From: Nocardiopsis coralli
GTDB taxonomy: Bacteria; Actinomycetota; Actinomycetes; Streptosporangiales; Streptosporangiaceae
Direction: 5' to 3'
NCBI RefSeq assembly: GCF_014892575.1
Contig: NZ_JADBGI010000003.1
Coordinates: 1-64,000 of the forward strand
DNA: 64,000 nt
Part shown: piece after piece, positions 1-9,264 of the stretch
How positions within the stretch are numbered: position 1 is the first letter of the stretch
Layout: every line of letters starts with the position of its first letter
Position numbers and translations under genes: made by a program
The notes under the pieces: model-generated
Seen by the model: the letters and a program-made list of their open reading frames with translations, nothing else
Databases searched by the model: none
Told to the model about the DNA's origin: nothing

Positions 1-200
1 CACCCCGAGGCGCCGTGCTCAGCCCACCACAACACCGACCCCCTCCCACCTGTCCAAGGCCGATGGGGGTGGCGCCGATGAGGGTTGCGAGAAGGCCCGG
101 CCGGGCTAAGATCCGGCCCCGACGAACCACCACCCCCGAGGCAGCACTACAGAAAACCCCGACAACACCCCGACAACAACGGCGTCCCGGCACCGTCCCC

Positions 201-2861
201 TCAACGCTGGGAAAGCACCCAGGTGAACGCCTCGCGCACGTCGTGCACGGCCGGGACCCCAGCGGCTCCGGCGGGCCTACGCACGACGACGACCGGAACC
301 CCGAGCGCCCGGGCCGCCGCCATCTTCGGCCACGTGTAGGCCCCGCCCGCGTCCTTGGTGACCAGGGCACCGGATCCGTGCCCCTGCATCAGCCCGTGCT
401 CGCTGTCGAAGCTGTACGGGCCGCGGCTGGTGACCAGGCGCCAGGCGTCGGGCAGTTCCAGATCGGGGGCGTCCACGACCCGCGCGAGCACCGCGTGGTC
501 CCGCAGGGCGGGCACGAAGCGGGCGAGTTCCTGGCGGCCGACGGTGAGGAGCGGGGGCCCGCCGTGCTCCCCCGCCAGTTCCGCGGCGAGGTCGGCGGCC
601 TGCTCATGGGTGTCGGTGTAGTGCCAGGACGGGTCGGGCTCCCACGGCGGCCGTTCCAGCCGGAGCAGGGGGAACCCGTCGGCACAGGCTGCGGCCGCGT
701 TGGCGCTCATCCCGCGGGCGAAGGGGTGCGTGGCGTCCACGACCACGTCGTACTCGGGCAGCACCGCGCGCAGCCCTTCCGCACCGCCGAACCCACCGAT
801 ACGAACGCTGCCGACGGGCAGCCGCGGGCGGGCCACCCGGCCGGCGAGTGAGCTGGTGACGTCGATCCCGGCCTCGACCAGGAGCGCGGCGAGTTCGCGC
901 GCCTCCGACGTCCCGCCCAGGAGCAGCACTCGAGGACCGCCCAGGAGCAGCACTCGAGGACCGGCCGGGGCCACCGCAGACGAGGCAGGCAACGACCGCC
1001 CGCGCGCATGCCCGTCGCCGACCGACCGGAGGTCGGCAGCACCCGTTCCAGGGCGCGCATCCGGGCCCTTGTCCAGGTCCGTGGGTGTGTCGGCACGTGT
1101 CGCCTCATCGGGCGAACCGCCATGTGTGTGCTCTGCGGGCACCGCAGCGCCGGGCGAGCCATACGTATCGGCACCCGCAGGCGCCTCACTGGACGGCGTC
1201 CCGGACGCGGCGACGCCTTCCCCCGGCGACACGTCCACATCCTCACCTGGAACGGCGCCTGTAGCGGGCATCGTGCTCGGCCCGGACCCTTCGGGCCCGG
1301 CAGCATCGGCGACCGCGTGGGACGTCGTACTCGGCGCGAGAACGGGCAGCTCCTCGGGCGCGCCCCCGCGCGCGAGGTCCAGCAGCGCGTCGACGTCGAG
1401 GTGGCGCTCCACCAACTCCCCGAGCACGTCCAACCGCCGCTCGCGCGCGGCCGCGAACCCCGTGCCGGACGGTTCCACGCCCAACGCCTCGGCCAGGAAC
1501 GCCGAACGGAACTCGTCCCCCTCCAGGCTCCCGTGCCACATGGTCCCGAAGACCGCACCGGACCGCACGCCGCCCAGGAACTCCTCGCCCCCGCCACCGA
1601 CCGTGACCCGGCCGTGGTGGATCTCGTACCCGTACGCGGGCGCCCCGAGCGCGCTCCCCGACGGTAGGCGCAGCGTCTTGCCTGCGGTGAACTCCGTCCG
1701 CACGTCGAGCAGCCCGAGCCCCTCGGCGCTCGCCCCGGCCGCCGCCTCCACCCCGTCGGGGTCGGCGATCGTGCGCCCGAGCATCTGGAACCCGCCGCAC
1801 ACCCCGAGCAGCGGCCGTCCCCTACGCACGTGTTCCTGCAGCGCCCGGTCGAGGCCGCGCGCACGCATCCACTCCAGGTCGGCGAGGGTGGACCGGCTCC
1901 CGGGCAGCACCACCAGGTCCGCGTCCGAAAGATCGTGCGGGGAGGACGCGAACACGACGTCGAGCCCGGGTTCCAGGCCGAGCGCGTCCACGTCGGTGAA
2001 GTTGCTGATCCGCGGCAGCCGCACCACGGCCACACGCCGAACGGAGCCCGCCCTGTGCGACGCATCGCCCCCGGACCGGCGCGCCGCCAGGTCCAGTGCG
2101 TCCTCGGAGTCGAGCCACACGCCCGGGTCCCAGGGCAGGGTTCCGTACACACGCCGCCCGGTCATCCGCTCCAGGTCGTCCAGACCCGGCCGCAGCAGCC
2201 CCGGATCACCCCGGAACTTGTTGACCACGAACCCCGACACCAGCGCCTGGTCGGCCGGTCCCAGCAGCCCCACGGTCCCGTACAGCGACGCGAAGACCCC
2301 GCCGCGGTCGATGTCGCCGACCACCACCGTGGGCAGTCCGGCGTGCCGCGCGAGCCCCATGTTCACGTAGTCGCCGGCGCGCAGGTTGATCTCGGCCGGG
2401 CTCCCCGCACCCTCGGCCACCACGACGTCGTACCGGGAGGCCAGGTCGTCGAAGGCGGCGTGCGCGGCCTTGGCCAGGTGCCGGCGCCCCTGTTCCCAGT
2501 CGGTCGAGGACAGGTCCCCCGCCGGATGCCCCATGAGCACGGCGTGGCTGCGGCGGTCACTACCCGGCTTGAGCAGGACCGGGTTCATGGCGGGTTCGGG
2601 TTCGGCCTGCGCGGCGAGAGCCTGCACCCACTGGGCGCGGCCGATCTCCGCGGGCTGCCCGTCGGGCCCCTCGCACACCATGGAGTTGTTGGACATGTTC
2701 TGGGCCTTGTACGGCGCCACCCGCACACCGCGGCGCGCGAGGGCCCGGCACAGCCCGGTGGTGACCACGCTCTTGCCGGCGTCCGAGGTCGCCCCGGCCA
2801 CCAGCAGCCCGCGGCCGGCACGAACCCCCGCGCCGGAACCGTCCACCGCTCCCCCGCTCAC
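201..2861 (-). CDS. cobQ-cobK: Fused cobyric acid synthase / precorrin-6A reductase
   Basis: A bifunctional cobalamin biosynthesis protein of 886 residues. Residues about 15-490 are CobQ, which amidates corrin side-chain carboxylates with glutamine and ATP. It has a P-loop-like GATSDAGKS at 23-31, and a glutamine amidotransferase domain with nucleophile Cys355 in [10 protein letters not shown] and the likely catalytic His443 in [12 protein letters not shown] Pro/Gly/Asp-rich linker of about 130 residues (500-633) leads into CobK (634-886), the precorrin-6A reductase, which opens with a dinucleotide-binding loop [13 protein letters not shown]. No stop or frameshift separates the two halves. 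The GTG start overlaps the cobF stop by 4 bp (GTGA), so translation is probably coupled. It is the last gene of cobN-cobF-cobQK behind the riboswitch near 7.3 kb. The fusion and an 8-residue duplication at the CobK junction are unusual; each enzymatic assignment is secure from its motifs. Confidence 0.93.
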   Translation of the reverse strand: MSGGAVDGSGAGVRAGRGLLVAGATSDAGKSVVTTGLCRALARRGVRVAPYKAQNMSNNSMVCEGPDGQPAEIGRAQWVQALAAQAEPEPAMNPVLLKPGSDRRSHAVLMGHPAGDLSSTDWEQGRRHLAKAAHAAFDDLASRYDVVVAEGAGSPAEINLRAGDYVNMGLARHAGLPTVVVGDIDRGGVFASLYGTVGLLGPADQALVSGFVVNKFRGDPGLLRPGLDDLERMTGRRVYGTLPWDPGVWLDSEDALDLAARRSGGDASHRAGSVRRVAVVRLPRISNFTDVDALGLEPGLDVVFASSPHDLSDADLVVLPGSRSTLADLEWMRARGLDRALQEHVRRGRPLLGVCGGFQMLGRTIADPDGVEAAAGASAEGLGLLDVRTEFTAGKTLRLPSGSALGAPAYGYEIHHGRVTVGGGGEEFLGGVRSGAVFGTMWHGSLEGDEFRSAFLAEALGVEPSGTGFAAARERRLDVLGELVERHLDVDALLDLARGGAPEELPVLAPSTTSHAVADAAGPEGSGPSTMPATGAVPGEDVDVSPGEGVAASGTPSSEAPAGADTYGSPGAAVPAEHTHGGSPDEATRADTPTDLDKGPDARPGTGAADLRSVGDGHARGRSLPASSAVAPAGPRVLLLGGPRVLLLGGTSEARELAALLVEAGIDVTSSLAGRVARPRLPVGSVRIGGFGGAEGLRAVLPEYDVVVDATHPFARGMSANAAAACADGFPLLRLERPPWEPDPSWHYTDTHEQAADLAAELAGEHGGPPLLTVGRQELARFVPALRDHAVLARVVDAPDLELPDAWRLVTSRGPYSFDSEHGLMQGHGSGALVTKDAGGAYTWPKMAAARALGVPVVVVRRPAGAAGVPAVHDVREAFTWVLSQR
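915..962. repeat. 24-bp perfect tandem duplication inside cobQ-cobK
   Basis: Two identical 24-bp units at 915-938 and 939-962 are seen directly. They encode the peptide GPRVLLLG twice in a row (residues 634-641 and 642-649), exactly at the first strand and glycine loop of the CobK half. Being 24 bp, the duplication keeps the frame. Slippage or recombination when the fusion formed is a plausible origin, but that is inference. Confidence 0.97.
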
Positions 2862-3583
2862 GACGGCCTCCTCAGCAACGCGGTGTCCATGACCCAGCCG
2901 GCCCGTTCCTTCGCCCGCGCCCGGGCCGCTCCGATCTCCGGGAGCACGTCACCGACCCGGCCGGCGACCAGTTCCTCGGTACCGGTCCCGAGGTTGGCGC
3001 CCCACCAGACCGACCACTCCTCCAGGCCCTCGAACGCGGCCCGGGCGCCGAGCATCACGACGATGTCCCCGTGCCCCGCGGCGACGGCCTCGTCCAGCCT
3101 GCGCAGCGGGGTGACGTGCACCGGCCGCCCCACACCGTGCAGCACGATCCGGTGCCGGGCGGCGAGCAGCTGCGGGGCGCTGATCCCGGGCAGCACGTCG
3201 TATTCCACGGGGATCTCCGCCCGTTCGGCGATGCGCGCGACGATCCGCAGCGTCGAGTCGTACAGCGACGGGTCACCCCAGACCAGGAACGCCGCGGTGC
3301 CGCCCCGTTCGGCCAGCACCTGCTCGAACGCCCGCACCCGCGCCTCGTGCCAGTCGGCGACGGCCGCCCGGTAGTCGGCCGGGTCGTCGCGGTCGCGTTC
3401 GGGGTCGGGCACGGCCACCAGCGGCACCCCGTGGGCGTCGCACACGGCACGGCGCAGGTCGAACAGCCCGTCGTCGCGCCGTTTGCGGGCCGCCACCGCG
3501 TAGTCGCACCCGCGCAGCGCGGCGGCGGCCTCGGGGGTGAGCTGGTCGGGGCCCATGCCGATCCCGACGATGCGGACCCTCAT
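2858..3583 (-). CDS. cobF: Precorrin-6A synthase (deacetylating)
   Basis: A SAM-dependent methyltransferase of the aerobic cobalamin pathway (241 residues) that methylates C-1 and removes the acetyl group, turning precorrin-5 into precorrin-6A. It has the tetrapyrrole methylase fold: [16 protein letters not shown] at the N terminus, [12 protein letters not shown] in the middle, and the CobF-like C-terminal block [12 protein letters not shown] chose the ATG at 3583 because it gives the usual N terminus [12 protein letters not shown] and overlaps the cobN stop as ATGA. A longer upstream frame would run into cobN and has no family support. The stop overlaps the GTG of cobQ-cobK by 4 bp. The gene marks the oxygen-dependent branch of the pathway. 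Confidence 0.93.
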   Translation of the reverse strand: MRVRIVGIGMGPDQLTPEAAAALRGCDYAVAARKRRDDGLFDLRRAVCDAHGVPLVAVPDPERDRDDPADYRAAVADWHEARVRAFEQVLAERGGTAAFLVWGDPSLYDSTLRIVARIAERAEIPVEYDVLPGISAPQLLAARHRIVLHGVGRPVHVTPLRRLDEAVAAGHGDIVVMLGARAAFEGLEEWSVWWGANLGTGTEELVAGRVGDVLPEIGAARARAKERAGWVMDTALLRRPS

Positions 3584-6500
3584 TCGGAACGCGCCTCGAT
3601 GTCGCCCTCGACCTCCAGGTACACCTCGGACAGCTTGCGCAGCGTGTCCTGGTCCGGCTCCTCCCACAGCCCGCGGCGGGCCGCCTCGTTGAGCCGCTCG
3701 ACGATGCCGTTGAGCGCCCACGGGTTGGAGCGGCGCATGAACTCCTGCGTCTCCTCGTCGAGCACGTACTCGGCGGCGAGCTTCTCGTACATCCAGTCGT
3801 GCACGACCCCGGCCGTGGCGTCGAACCCGAACAGGTAGTCGACGGTCGCGGCGAGCTCGAAGGCGCCCTTGTACCCGTGGCGGCGCATCGCCCCGATCCA
3901 GCGCGGGTTGACCACACGCGCGCGGAACACCCGGGCGGTCTCGTCGGCCAGGGGCCGGGTCCGCACCGCGTCGGGCGTGGTCGAGTCACCCACGTACGCC
4001 TTGGGGGCGTCGCCGGTGAGCGCGCGCACGGTGGCGATCATGCCGCCGTGGTACTGGAAGTAGTCGTCGGAGTCGGCGATGTCGTGCTCGGCGCTGTCGA
4101 TGTTCTTCGCGGCCACCTTGATGCGCCGGTAGTTGGTGCGCATGTCGTCGGCGGCCGGAACCCCGTCGAGCCCGCGCCCGTACGCGTAACCGCCCCAGGC
4201 CGTGTACACCTCGGCGAGGTCGCGGTCGTCGCGCCAGTTCCCGGACTCCACGAGCTGCAGGATCCCCGCTCCGTACGACCCGGGCGCGGACCCGAAGATG
4301 CGGGTGGTGGCCCGGCGGTGGTCGCCGTGTTCGTCCAGGTCGGCTCGGGTGTGGGCGCGCACGTAGTTGTCCTCGTCGGCCTCGTCGAGGTCGGCGACCA
4401 GGGCCACGGCGTCGTCGAGCATCGCGACCACGTGCGGGAACGCGTCGCGGAAGAACCCGGAGATGCGCACGGTCACGTCGATGCGGGGGCGGCCCAGCTC
4501 CTCGAGCGGGATCACGGACAGCTCGCTGACGCGCCGGGACGCCTCGTCCCACTCGGGCCGCACACCGAGCAGCGCCAGGACCTCGGCCACGTCGTCGCCG
4601 GACGTGCGCATCGCCGAGGTGCCCCACACCGACAGACCCACGGAACCCGGGTAGGTGCCGGTCTCCTCCATGTGGCGGCGCAGCAGCGAGTCGGCCATCG
4701 CCTGCCCGGTCTCCCACGCCAGGCGGGAGGGCACGGCGCGCGGGTCGACGGTGTAGAAGTTCCGGCCGGTCGGGAGCACGTTGACCAGGCCGCGCAGGGG
4801 CGAACCGGACGGCCCGGCCGGCACGAACCCGCCGTCGAGGGCGTGGGTGAGGTGGTCGAGCTCGTCGGTGGTGCGGGCCAGGCGGGGCGCGACCTGCTCG
4901 GCGGCGAACTCCAGGACCCGGCGCACGTCGGGGTCCTCGTGCAGGCGGGCCGCGGCGGAGCGGTCCCAGCCGGCGTCCTCCATGCCCTGGACGAGCGCGC
5001 GGGCCTGCGCCTCGACCTCGTCGACCTCGTTCGTGGGCGCCTCGCCCTTGAGCCCCAGGGCCGCGCGCAGGCCGGGCACCGCGGCGCCGACCCCGCCCCA
5101 GACCTGCGCGGCGCGCAGGACGGCCAGGGACAGGTTGATGCGGGGCTCGCCCTCCGGTGCCTCGCCGAGCACGTGCAGGCCGTCGCGGATCTGGGTGTCC
5201 TTGATCTCGCACAGCCAGCCGTCGACGTGCAGCAGGAAGTCGTCGAACTCCTCGTCGTCGGGGCGTTCCTCGAGCCCGAGGTCGCGGTGCATCTCGGCGG
5301 CGCGCATGAGCGACCAGATCTCCGCGCGGATCGCCGGGAGCTTGGCCGGGTCCATCGCGGCGATGTTGGCGTGCTCGTCCAGGAGCTGCTCGAGGCGGGC
5401 GATGTCGCCGTAGCTCTCGGCGCGCGCCATCGGCGGGACGAGGTGGTCCACGACCGTGGCGTGGGCGCGGCGCTTGGCCTGGGCGCCCTCACCCGGGTCG
5501 TTGACCAGGAACGGGTAGATGAGCGGCAGGTTCCCGAGCACGGCGTCGGGGCCGCAGTCTGCGGACAGGGCGGCGTCCTTGCCGGGCAGCCACTCCAGCG
5601 ACCCGTGTTTGCCCAGGTGGACGACGGCGTCCGCGCCGAACCCGTGCTCCAGCCATCGGTAGGCGGCCAGGTAGTGGTGGCTCGGGGGCAGCTCGGGGTC
5701 GTGGTAGATCGCGATGGGGTTCTCACCGAAGCCGCGCGGGGGCTGCACCAGGACCACGACGTTGCCGGCCCGGAGCGCGGCCAGCACGAGCTCGCCGTCG
5801 TCGTTGACGTAGAGCTTGCCGGGCGCCGGCCCCCAGGTCTCGGCCATGGAGTCCTTGAGCGCGGACGGCAGGTGCTCGGTCCAGGAGGCGTACTGCTCCG
5901 GGGTGATGCGCACCTGCGCGTCGGTCATCTGCGCGTTGGTCAGCCAGTCCTCGTCCTGGCCGCCGGCCTCGATGAGGGTGTGGATGAGGGCGTCGCCGGC
6001 CTCGGTCTCGTCCTCGAGGTCCAGGCCGGGCAGGTCGGCGGGGTCACCGAGGTCGTACCCGTCCGCGCGCAGGCGGCGGAGCAGGCGCACGAGGGAGCGC
6101 GGGGTGTCGAGGCCGACCGCGTTGCCGATGCGGGAGTGCTTGGTGGGGTAGGCCGACAGCACCACGGCCAGGCGCTTCTCGGCCACGGGGACGCTGCGCA
6201 GGCGGGCGTGGGCGGCGGCGATCCCGGCGAGGCGGTCGCAGCGCTCGGGGTCGGCGGTGTAGCGGGGCAGGCCGTCCTCGTCGATCTCCTTGAAGGAGAA
6301 CGGGACGGTGATGATGCGCCCGTCGAACTCGGGGATCGCGATCTGGGTGGCGGAGTCGAGCGGGCTGACCCCTTCGGCGGTCTCCTGCCAGTCGGCGCGC
6401 GAGCTGGTCAGGCACAGCCCTTGCAGGACCGGGACGTCCAGGGCCGCGATGCGTTCCACGTCCCAGGCCTCGTCGTCGCCGCCCGCGCTCGCGGACGCGG

Positions 6501-7170
6501 GGACACTGCCGCCGGCCGCCAGGACCGTGACGATGAGCAGGTCGAACTCGCGGAGTGCCTCGAACAGGTCGTCGGGGGCCGAGCGCAGCGACCCCGCGAA
6601 GACCGGGACACCCACGGCGCGGCCGGTGGCGTCGACGGCGTCGGCGAGGGTGTGCGCGAACGCGGTGTTCCCGCCGGCCTCGTGTGCGCGGTAGTAGAGG
6701 ATGCCGACCTTGGGCAGCGACGTGTCGGCGGGGCTGTCGCGCTCGGCCACGCCCCACAGCGGGATGTGCTTGGGCGGTTCGAAACCCTCGCCGGTGAGGA
6801 GCACGGTGTCGGACAGGAACGCGTGCAGCCGGGCGAGGTTGGTGGGCCCGCCCTCGGCGAGGTAGCGGTGCGCGTCGGTGACCACGCCCATCGGGACCGT
6901 GGAGCGTTCCATGAGCTCGGCGCTGGGCTGCTGTTCGCCGCTGAGCACCACCAGCGGGGTCTTTCGCTCGCGGACCGCGGCCAGGCCGTGCCACAGGTCG
7001 TGCGGGGAGCCGAGCAGCCGGACCACGACGAGGTCGGCGCCCTCGACGGTGGCCTCGAGCTCGGTGTCGGTGGCGCGCGAGGGGTTGGCCCACGCGTACG
7101 CGGCGCCGCTGGCCCGCGCGGAGAGCAGATCGGTGTCGGACGTGGAAAGCAGCGCGATCCGTACCGTCAT
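3580..7170 (-). CDS. cobN: Cobaltochelatase subunit CobN
   Basis: The large ATP-dependent cobalt chelatase subunit (1196 residues) that inserts Co2+ into hydrogenobyrinic a,c-diamide in the aerobic B12 pathway. Family blocks include ILYYRAHEAGGNTAF, the region around AVVLSAYPTKHSRIGNAVGL, VVHLGKHGSLEWLPGK with its conserved histidine, and a C-terminal GYKGAFELAATVDYLFG. Length fits the 1,200-1,300 residues usual for CobN. The ATG at 7170 has a GGAGG ribosome site 10 nt upstream and gives the N terminus MTVRIALLSTSD; an upstream extension would read into the riboswitch leader. It is the first gene of cobN-cobF-cobQK. The partner AAA/VWA subunits (CobS/CobT or ChlI/ChlD-like) are not in this window. 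A long open frame on the opposite strand is a GC-rich shadow. Confidence 0.95.
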   Translation of the reverse strand: MTVRIALLSTSDTDLLSARASGAAYAWANPSRATDTELEATVEGADLVVVRLLGSPHDLWHGLAAVRERKTPLVVLSGEQQPSAELMERSTVPMGVVTDAHRYLAEGGPTNLARLHAFLSDTVLLTGEGFEPPKHIPLWGVAERDSPADTSLPKVGILYYRAHEAGGNTAFAHTLADAVDATGRAVGVPVFAGSLRSAPDDLFEALREFDLLIVTVLAAGGSVPASASAGGDDEAWDVERIAALDVPVLQGLCLTSSRADWQETAEGVSPLDSATQIAIPEFDGRIITVPFSFKEIDEDGLPRYTADPERCDRLAGIAAAHARLRSVPVAEKRLAVVLSAYPTKHSRIGNAVGLDTPRSLVRLLRRLRADGYDLGDPADLPGLDLEDETEAGDALIHTLIEAGGQDEDWLTNAQMTDAQVRITPEQYASWTEHLPSALKDSMAETWGPAPGKLYVNDDGELVLAALRAGNVVVLVQPPRGFGENPIAIYHDPELPPSHHYLAAYRWLEHGFGADAVVHLGKHGSLEWLPGKDAALSADCGPDAVLGNLPLIYPFLVNDPGEGAQAKRRAHATVVDHLVPPMARAESYGDIARLEQLLDEHANIAAMDPAKLPAIRAEIWSLMRAAEMHRDLGLEERPDDEEFDDFLLHVDGWLCEIKDTQIRDGLHVLGEAPEGEPRINLSLAVLRAAQVWGGVGAAVPGLRAALGLKGEAPTNEVDEVEAQARALVQGMEDAGWDRSAAARLHEDPDVRRVLEFAAEQVAPRLARTTDELDHLTHALDGGFVPAGPSGSPLRGLVNVLPTGRNFYTVDPRAVPSRLAWETGQAMADSLLRRHMEETGTYPGSVGLSVWGTSAMRTSGDDVAEVLALLGVRPEWDEASRRVSELSVIPLEELGRPRIDVTVRISGFFRDAFPHVVAMLDDAVALVADLDEADEDNYVRAHTRADLDEHGDHRRATTRIFGSAPGSYGAGILQLVESGNWRDDRDLAEVYTAWGGYAYGRGLDGVPAADDMRTNYRRIKVAAKNIDSAEHDIADSDDYFQYHGGMIATVRALTGDAPKAYVGDSTTPDAVRTRPLADETARVFRARVVNPRWIGAMRRHGYKGAFELAATVDYLFGFDATAGVVHDWMYEKLAAEYVLDEETQEFMRRSNPWALNGIVERLNEAARRGLWEEPDQDTLRKLSEVYLEVEGDIEARSE

Positions 7171-7199
7171 GGCCGGACTTCCTCCCCAGGGGTTCTCGC

Positions 7200-7345
7200 C
7201 CCGTCGATGGTCGGACCGAACGTGGACAGTGTCTGGCTGGTCCCCTGCGGGGGACATCACAGTGGCGGAACCGCCCCGGACTCGCACCGGGTTCCTGCGT
7301 CACGAACGAAGAGCTCACACACTAACGGGCGGCCGTGACCGGCTT
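7200..7345 (-). promoter_or_regulatory. Cobalamin riboswitch upstream of cobN
   Basis: On the minus strand the leader contains the conserved core GGAACCCGGTGCGAGTCCGG followed by GGCGGTTCCGCCACTGTGA, the hallmark of AdoCbl riboswitches, and downstream a B12-box-like AGCCAGACACTG. It lies about 30-175 nt before the cobN start. By the known mechanism, bound coenzyme B12 would close expression of cobN-cobF-cobQK. The B12 box is less canonical than in the second copy. Edges are approximate, since I did not fold it. Confidence 0.9.
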
Positions 7346-7384
7346 GCATCTGGGCCTCCGACGACGCCCTTCCGGCCGCCCCCG

Positions 7385-8251
7385 TCACACGTCGGGGTCC
7401 CCGCGGCGCAGGAACCGGACCACGGGCCGCTCCCCCTCGCCGGTGACCTCGGCCCGCACCCCGTAGACGTCGCGGATCAACGCGGGCGTCAGCACCTGCC
7501 CCGGGGTGCCCTCCGCGACCGCGCGTCCGTCGCGCAGCACGACGAGCCGGTCGCAGTACATCGCCGCCAGGTTCAGGTCGTGCAGTGCGATCACCGTGGT
7601 CACGGGCAGGCTCACCGCCAGTTCCAGCAGGTCGAGCTGGTACTGGATGTCCAGGTGGTTGGTGGGTTCGTCGAGCAGGAGCTCGCTGGGTTCCTGGGCC
7701 AGCGCGCGGGCGATCTGCACACGCTGGCGTTCCCCGCCGGAGAGCGTGTGCCAGGACTGCCCCGCGCGGTCGGCCAACCCGGTGCGTTCCAGGGCCGTGT
7801 CGACCGCGCGCCGGTCGTCCGGGGTGACCGGGGTCCAGGCACGCCGGTGCGGGATGCGGCCCAGCCCGACGACGTCCCGGACGCTCATCTCGGTCTGGGT
7901 CTGGGACTCCTGCTGCACCACGGCCACCCGGCGCGCGACCGCCCGGCGCCCGACGCTCGGCAGCGGGTCCCCGTCGAAGGTGACCGTGCCCGCGGTGGGC
8001 CCGAGCACCCCCGCCAGGAGCCGGAGCAGCGTGGACTTGCCGGACCCGTTCGGTCCCAGCAGCCCGACCGTCTCCCCCGGGCGCGGGGCGAGGGTGACAC
8101 CGTCGAGCACCGCGCGGTCCCCGATCCGGCGCACCACCCCGTCCGCGCGCAGGTGGCCGCCCCGGGCCCCGGACACGGCTTCGGCGGCGTCCTCGGCGGC
8201 GGTTGCGGCCGTACCCGCCCCGGCAGCGCCGAAGGTTCCGGTCTCACTCAC
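7385..8251 (-). CDS. btuD: Corrinoid-type ABC transporter ATPase
   Basis: An ABC ATPase (288 residues) of the iron-siderophore/B12 (FepC/BtuD) type, on the inner face of the membrane, powering the permease encoded just upstream. Walker A is GLLGPNGSGKST, the signature LSGGERQRV, Walker B LLLDEPTNHLD and the switch histidine IALHDLN. The GTG at 8251 overlaps the permease stop (GTGA), fixing the start; about 40 non-conserved residues precede the ABC domain. Sequence alone does not separate B12 from siderophore or other cofactor transporters. The cobalamin riboswitch at the head of the operon argues for a corrinoid. Similar actinobacterial cassettes are sometimes annotated as putative F420-0 transporters. 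Confidence 0.85.
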   Translation of the reverse strand: MSETGTFGAAGAGTAATAAEDAAEAVSGARGGHLRADGVVRRIGDRAVLDGVTLAPRPGETVGLLGPNGSGKSTLLRLLAGVLGPTAGTVTFDGDPLPSVGRRAVARRVAVVQQESQTQTEMSVRDVVGLGRIPHRRAWTPVTPDDRRAVDTALERTGLADRAGQSWHTLSGGERQRVQIARALAQEPSELLLDEPTNHLDIQYQLDLLELAVSLPVTTVIALHDLNLAAMYCDRLVVLRDGRAVAEGTPGQVLTPALIRDVYGVRAEVTGEGERPVVRFLRRGDPDV

Positions 8252-9264
8252 GACTTCCCCCTGGATCGGTACAGGACGGCGATGAAGGCGGGCACCCCGA
8301 CCAGCGAGGTGACCACACCGACGGGGATCTCCTGCGGGTCGAGCACGGTCCGGGCGAGGGTGTCCACCCACACCAGGAACACCGCGCCGATCACCGCGGT
8401 CACGGGCAGCAGCCGCGCGTGCATCGCCCCGGTCAGCATCCGGGTGGCGTGCGGCAGGATCAGCCCCACGAAACCGACCGCGCCCACGCTGCTGACGAGC
8501 GCGGCTGTGAGCAGGGCGGTCGCGGTCAGCAGCACCACGCGCGCCCGCGCCACCCGCACCCCGAGCGAGGCGGCGGCCTCCTCCCCGAACGCGAACGCGT
8601 CCAGGGTCGTGGTGTGGGCCAGGCACACGGCCATCACGACCGCCAGCACCCCCGCGCACAGCACCACGTCGGCCCAGCCCACGTTGCTGAACGAACCCAG
8701 CAGCCAGAAGAGCACGCCCTGGGTGGTCTCCGCGTCCGCCGACAGCAGCACCGTGAACGAGGTCAGCGCCGAGAACAGCTGCATCGCCGCGACGCCGGAC
8801 AGCACGACCCGGTCCATGCTCCCGCCGAGGCTGAGGCTGAGCAGCATGACCATCCCGAAGGAGAGCAGCGCCCCGACGAACGCGCCCGCCGACAGCGACA
8901 CCACGCCGCCGCCCCAGCCGAGCACGATGACCGCGACCGCGCCCGTGGACGCACCCGAGGACACCCCGAGCACGAACGGGTCGGCCAGCGGGTTGCGCAA
9001 CAGGGACTGCATGACCGCCCCGCACAGCGCCAGCCCGGCGCCGCACACCGCGGCGATGAGGGTGCGGGGCATGCGCAGGTCCCACACGATGCCGTCCTGG
9101 ATCGGGGTCAGCGGGCTCTCGCCGATCCCGAGCCGGGCCCCGAGTGACGCCCACACCCCGGCGGGGGTGATGGACGCGGGGCCGATGGTCACGGTGACCG
9201 TCACCGACAGCGCCAGCGCGGCCAGACCGCCCGCCAGGAGCAGGGCCGGACGGGTGCGCCTCAC
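8248..9264 (-). CDS. btuC: Corrinoid-type ABC transporter permease (FecCD family)
   Basis: A membrane permease of 338 residues with about nine or ten hydrophobic helices, of the FecCD/BtuC family. It carries the family blocks LRMPRTLIAAVCGAGLALCG, the following NPLADPFVLGVSSGA, and near the C terminus VGFVGLILPHATRML. It forms the channel with the ATPase encoded downstream. The GTG at 9264 overlaps the stop of the binding-protein gene by 4 bp and the stop at 8248 overlaps the ATPase start, so the three genes form one tightly coupled operon. The substrate is inferred to be a corrinoid from the upstream riboswitch. Confidence 0.87.
   Translation of the reverse strand: MRRTRPALLLAGGLAALALSVTVTVTIGPASITPAGVWASLGARLGIGESPLTPIQDGIVWDLRMPRTLIAAVCGAGLALCGAVMQSLLRNPLADPFVLGVSSGASTGAVAVIVLGWGGGVVSLSAGAFVGALLSFGMVMLLSLSLGGSMDRVVLSGVAAMQLFSALTSFTVLLSADAETTQGVLFWLLGSFSNVGWADVVLCAGVLAVVMAVCLAHTTTLDAFAFGEEAAASLGVRVARARVVLLTATALLTAALVSSVGAVGFVGLILPHATRMLTGAMHARLLPVTAVIGAVFLVWVDTLARTVLDPQEIPVGVVTSLVGVPAFIAVLYRSRGKS

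Noticed and set aside
94-106. GC palindrome GCCCGGCCGGGC as the cob operon terminator
   Set aside because: It has no loop-and-U-run structure and lies about 95 bp past the stop; support is too weak to list.
85-112. Promoter-like TTGCGA-N16-TAAGAT on the plus strand
   Set aside because: It points into the 3' end of cobQ-cobK with no plus-strand gene following; chance match in an uninformative 200-bp end of the window.
3799-7338. Very long open frame opposite cobN
   Set aside because: It lies wholly antisense to cobN, is Val/Gly/Arg/His-rich as expected for the shadow frame of a GC-rich gene, and has no ribosome site.
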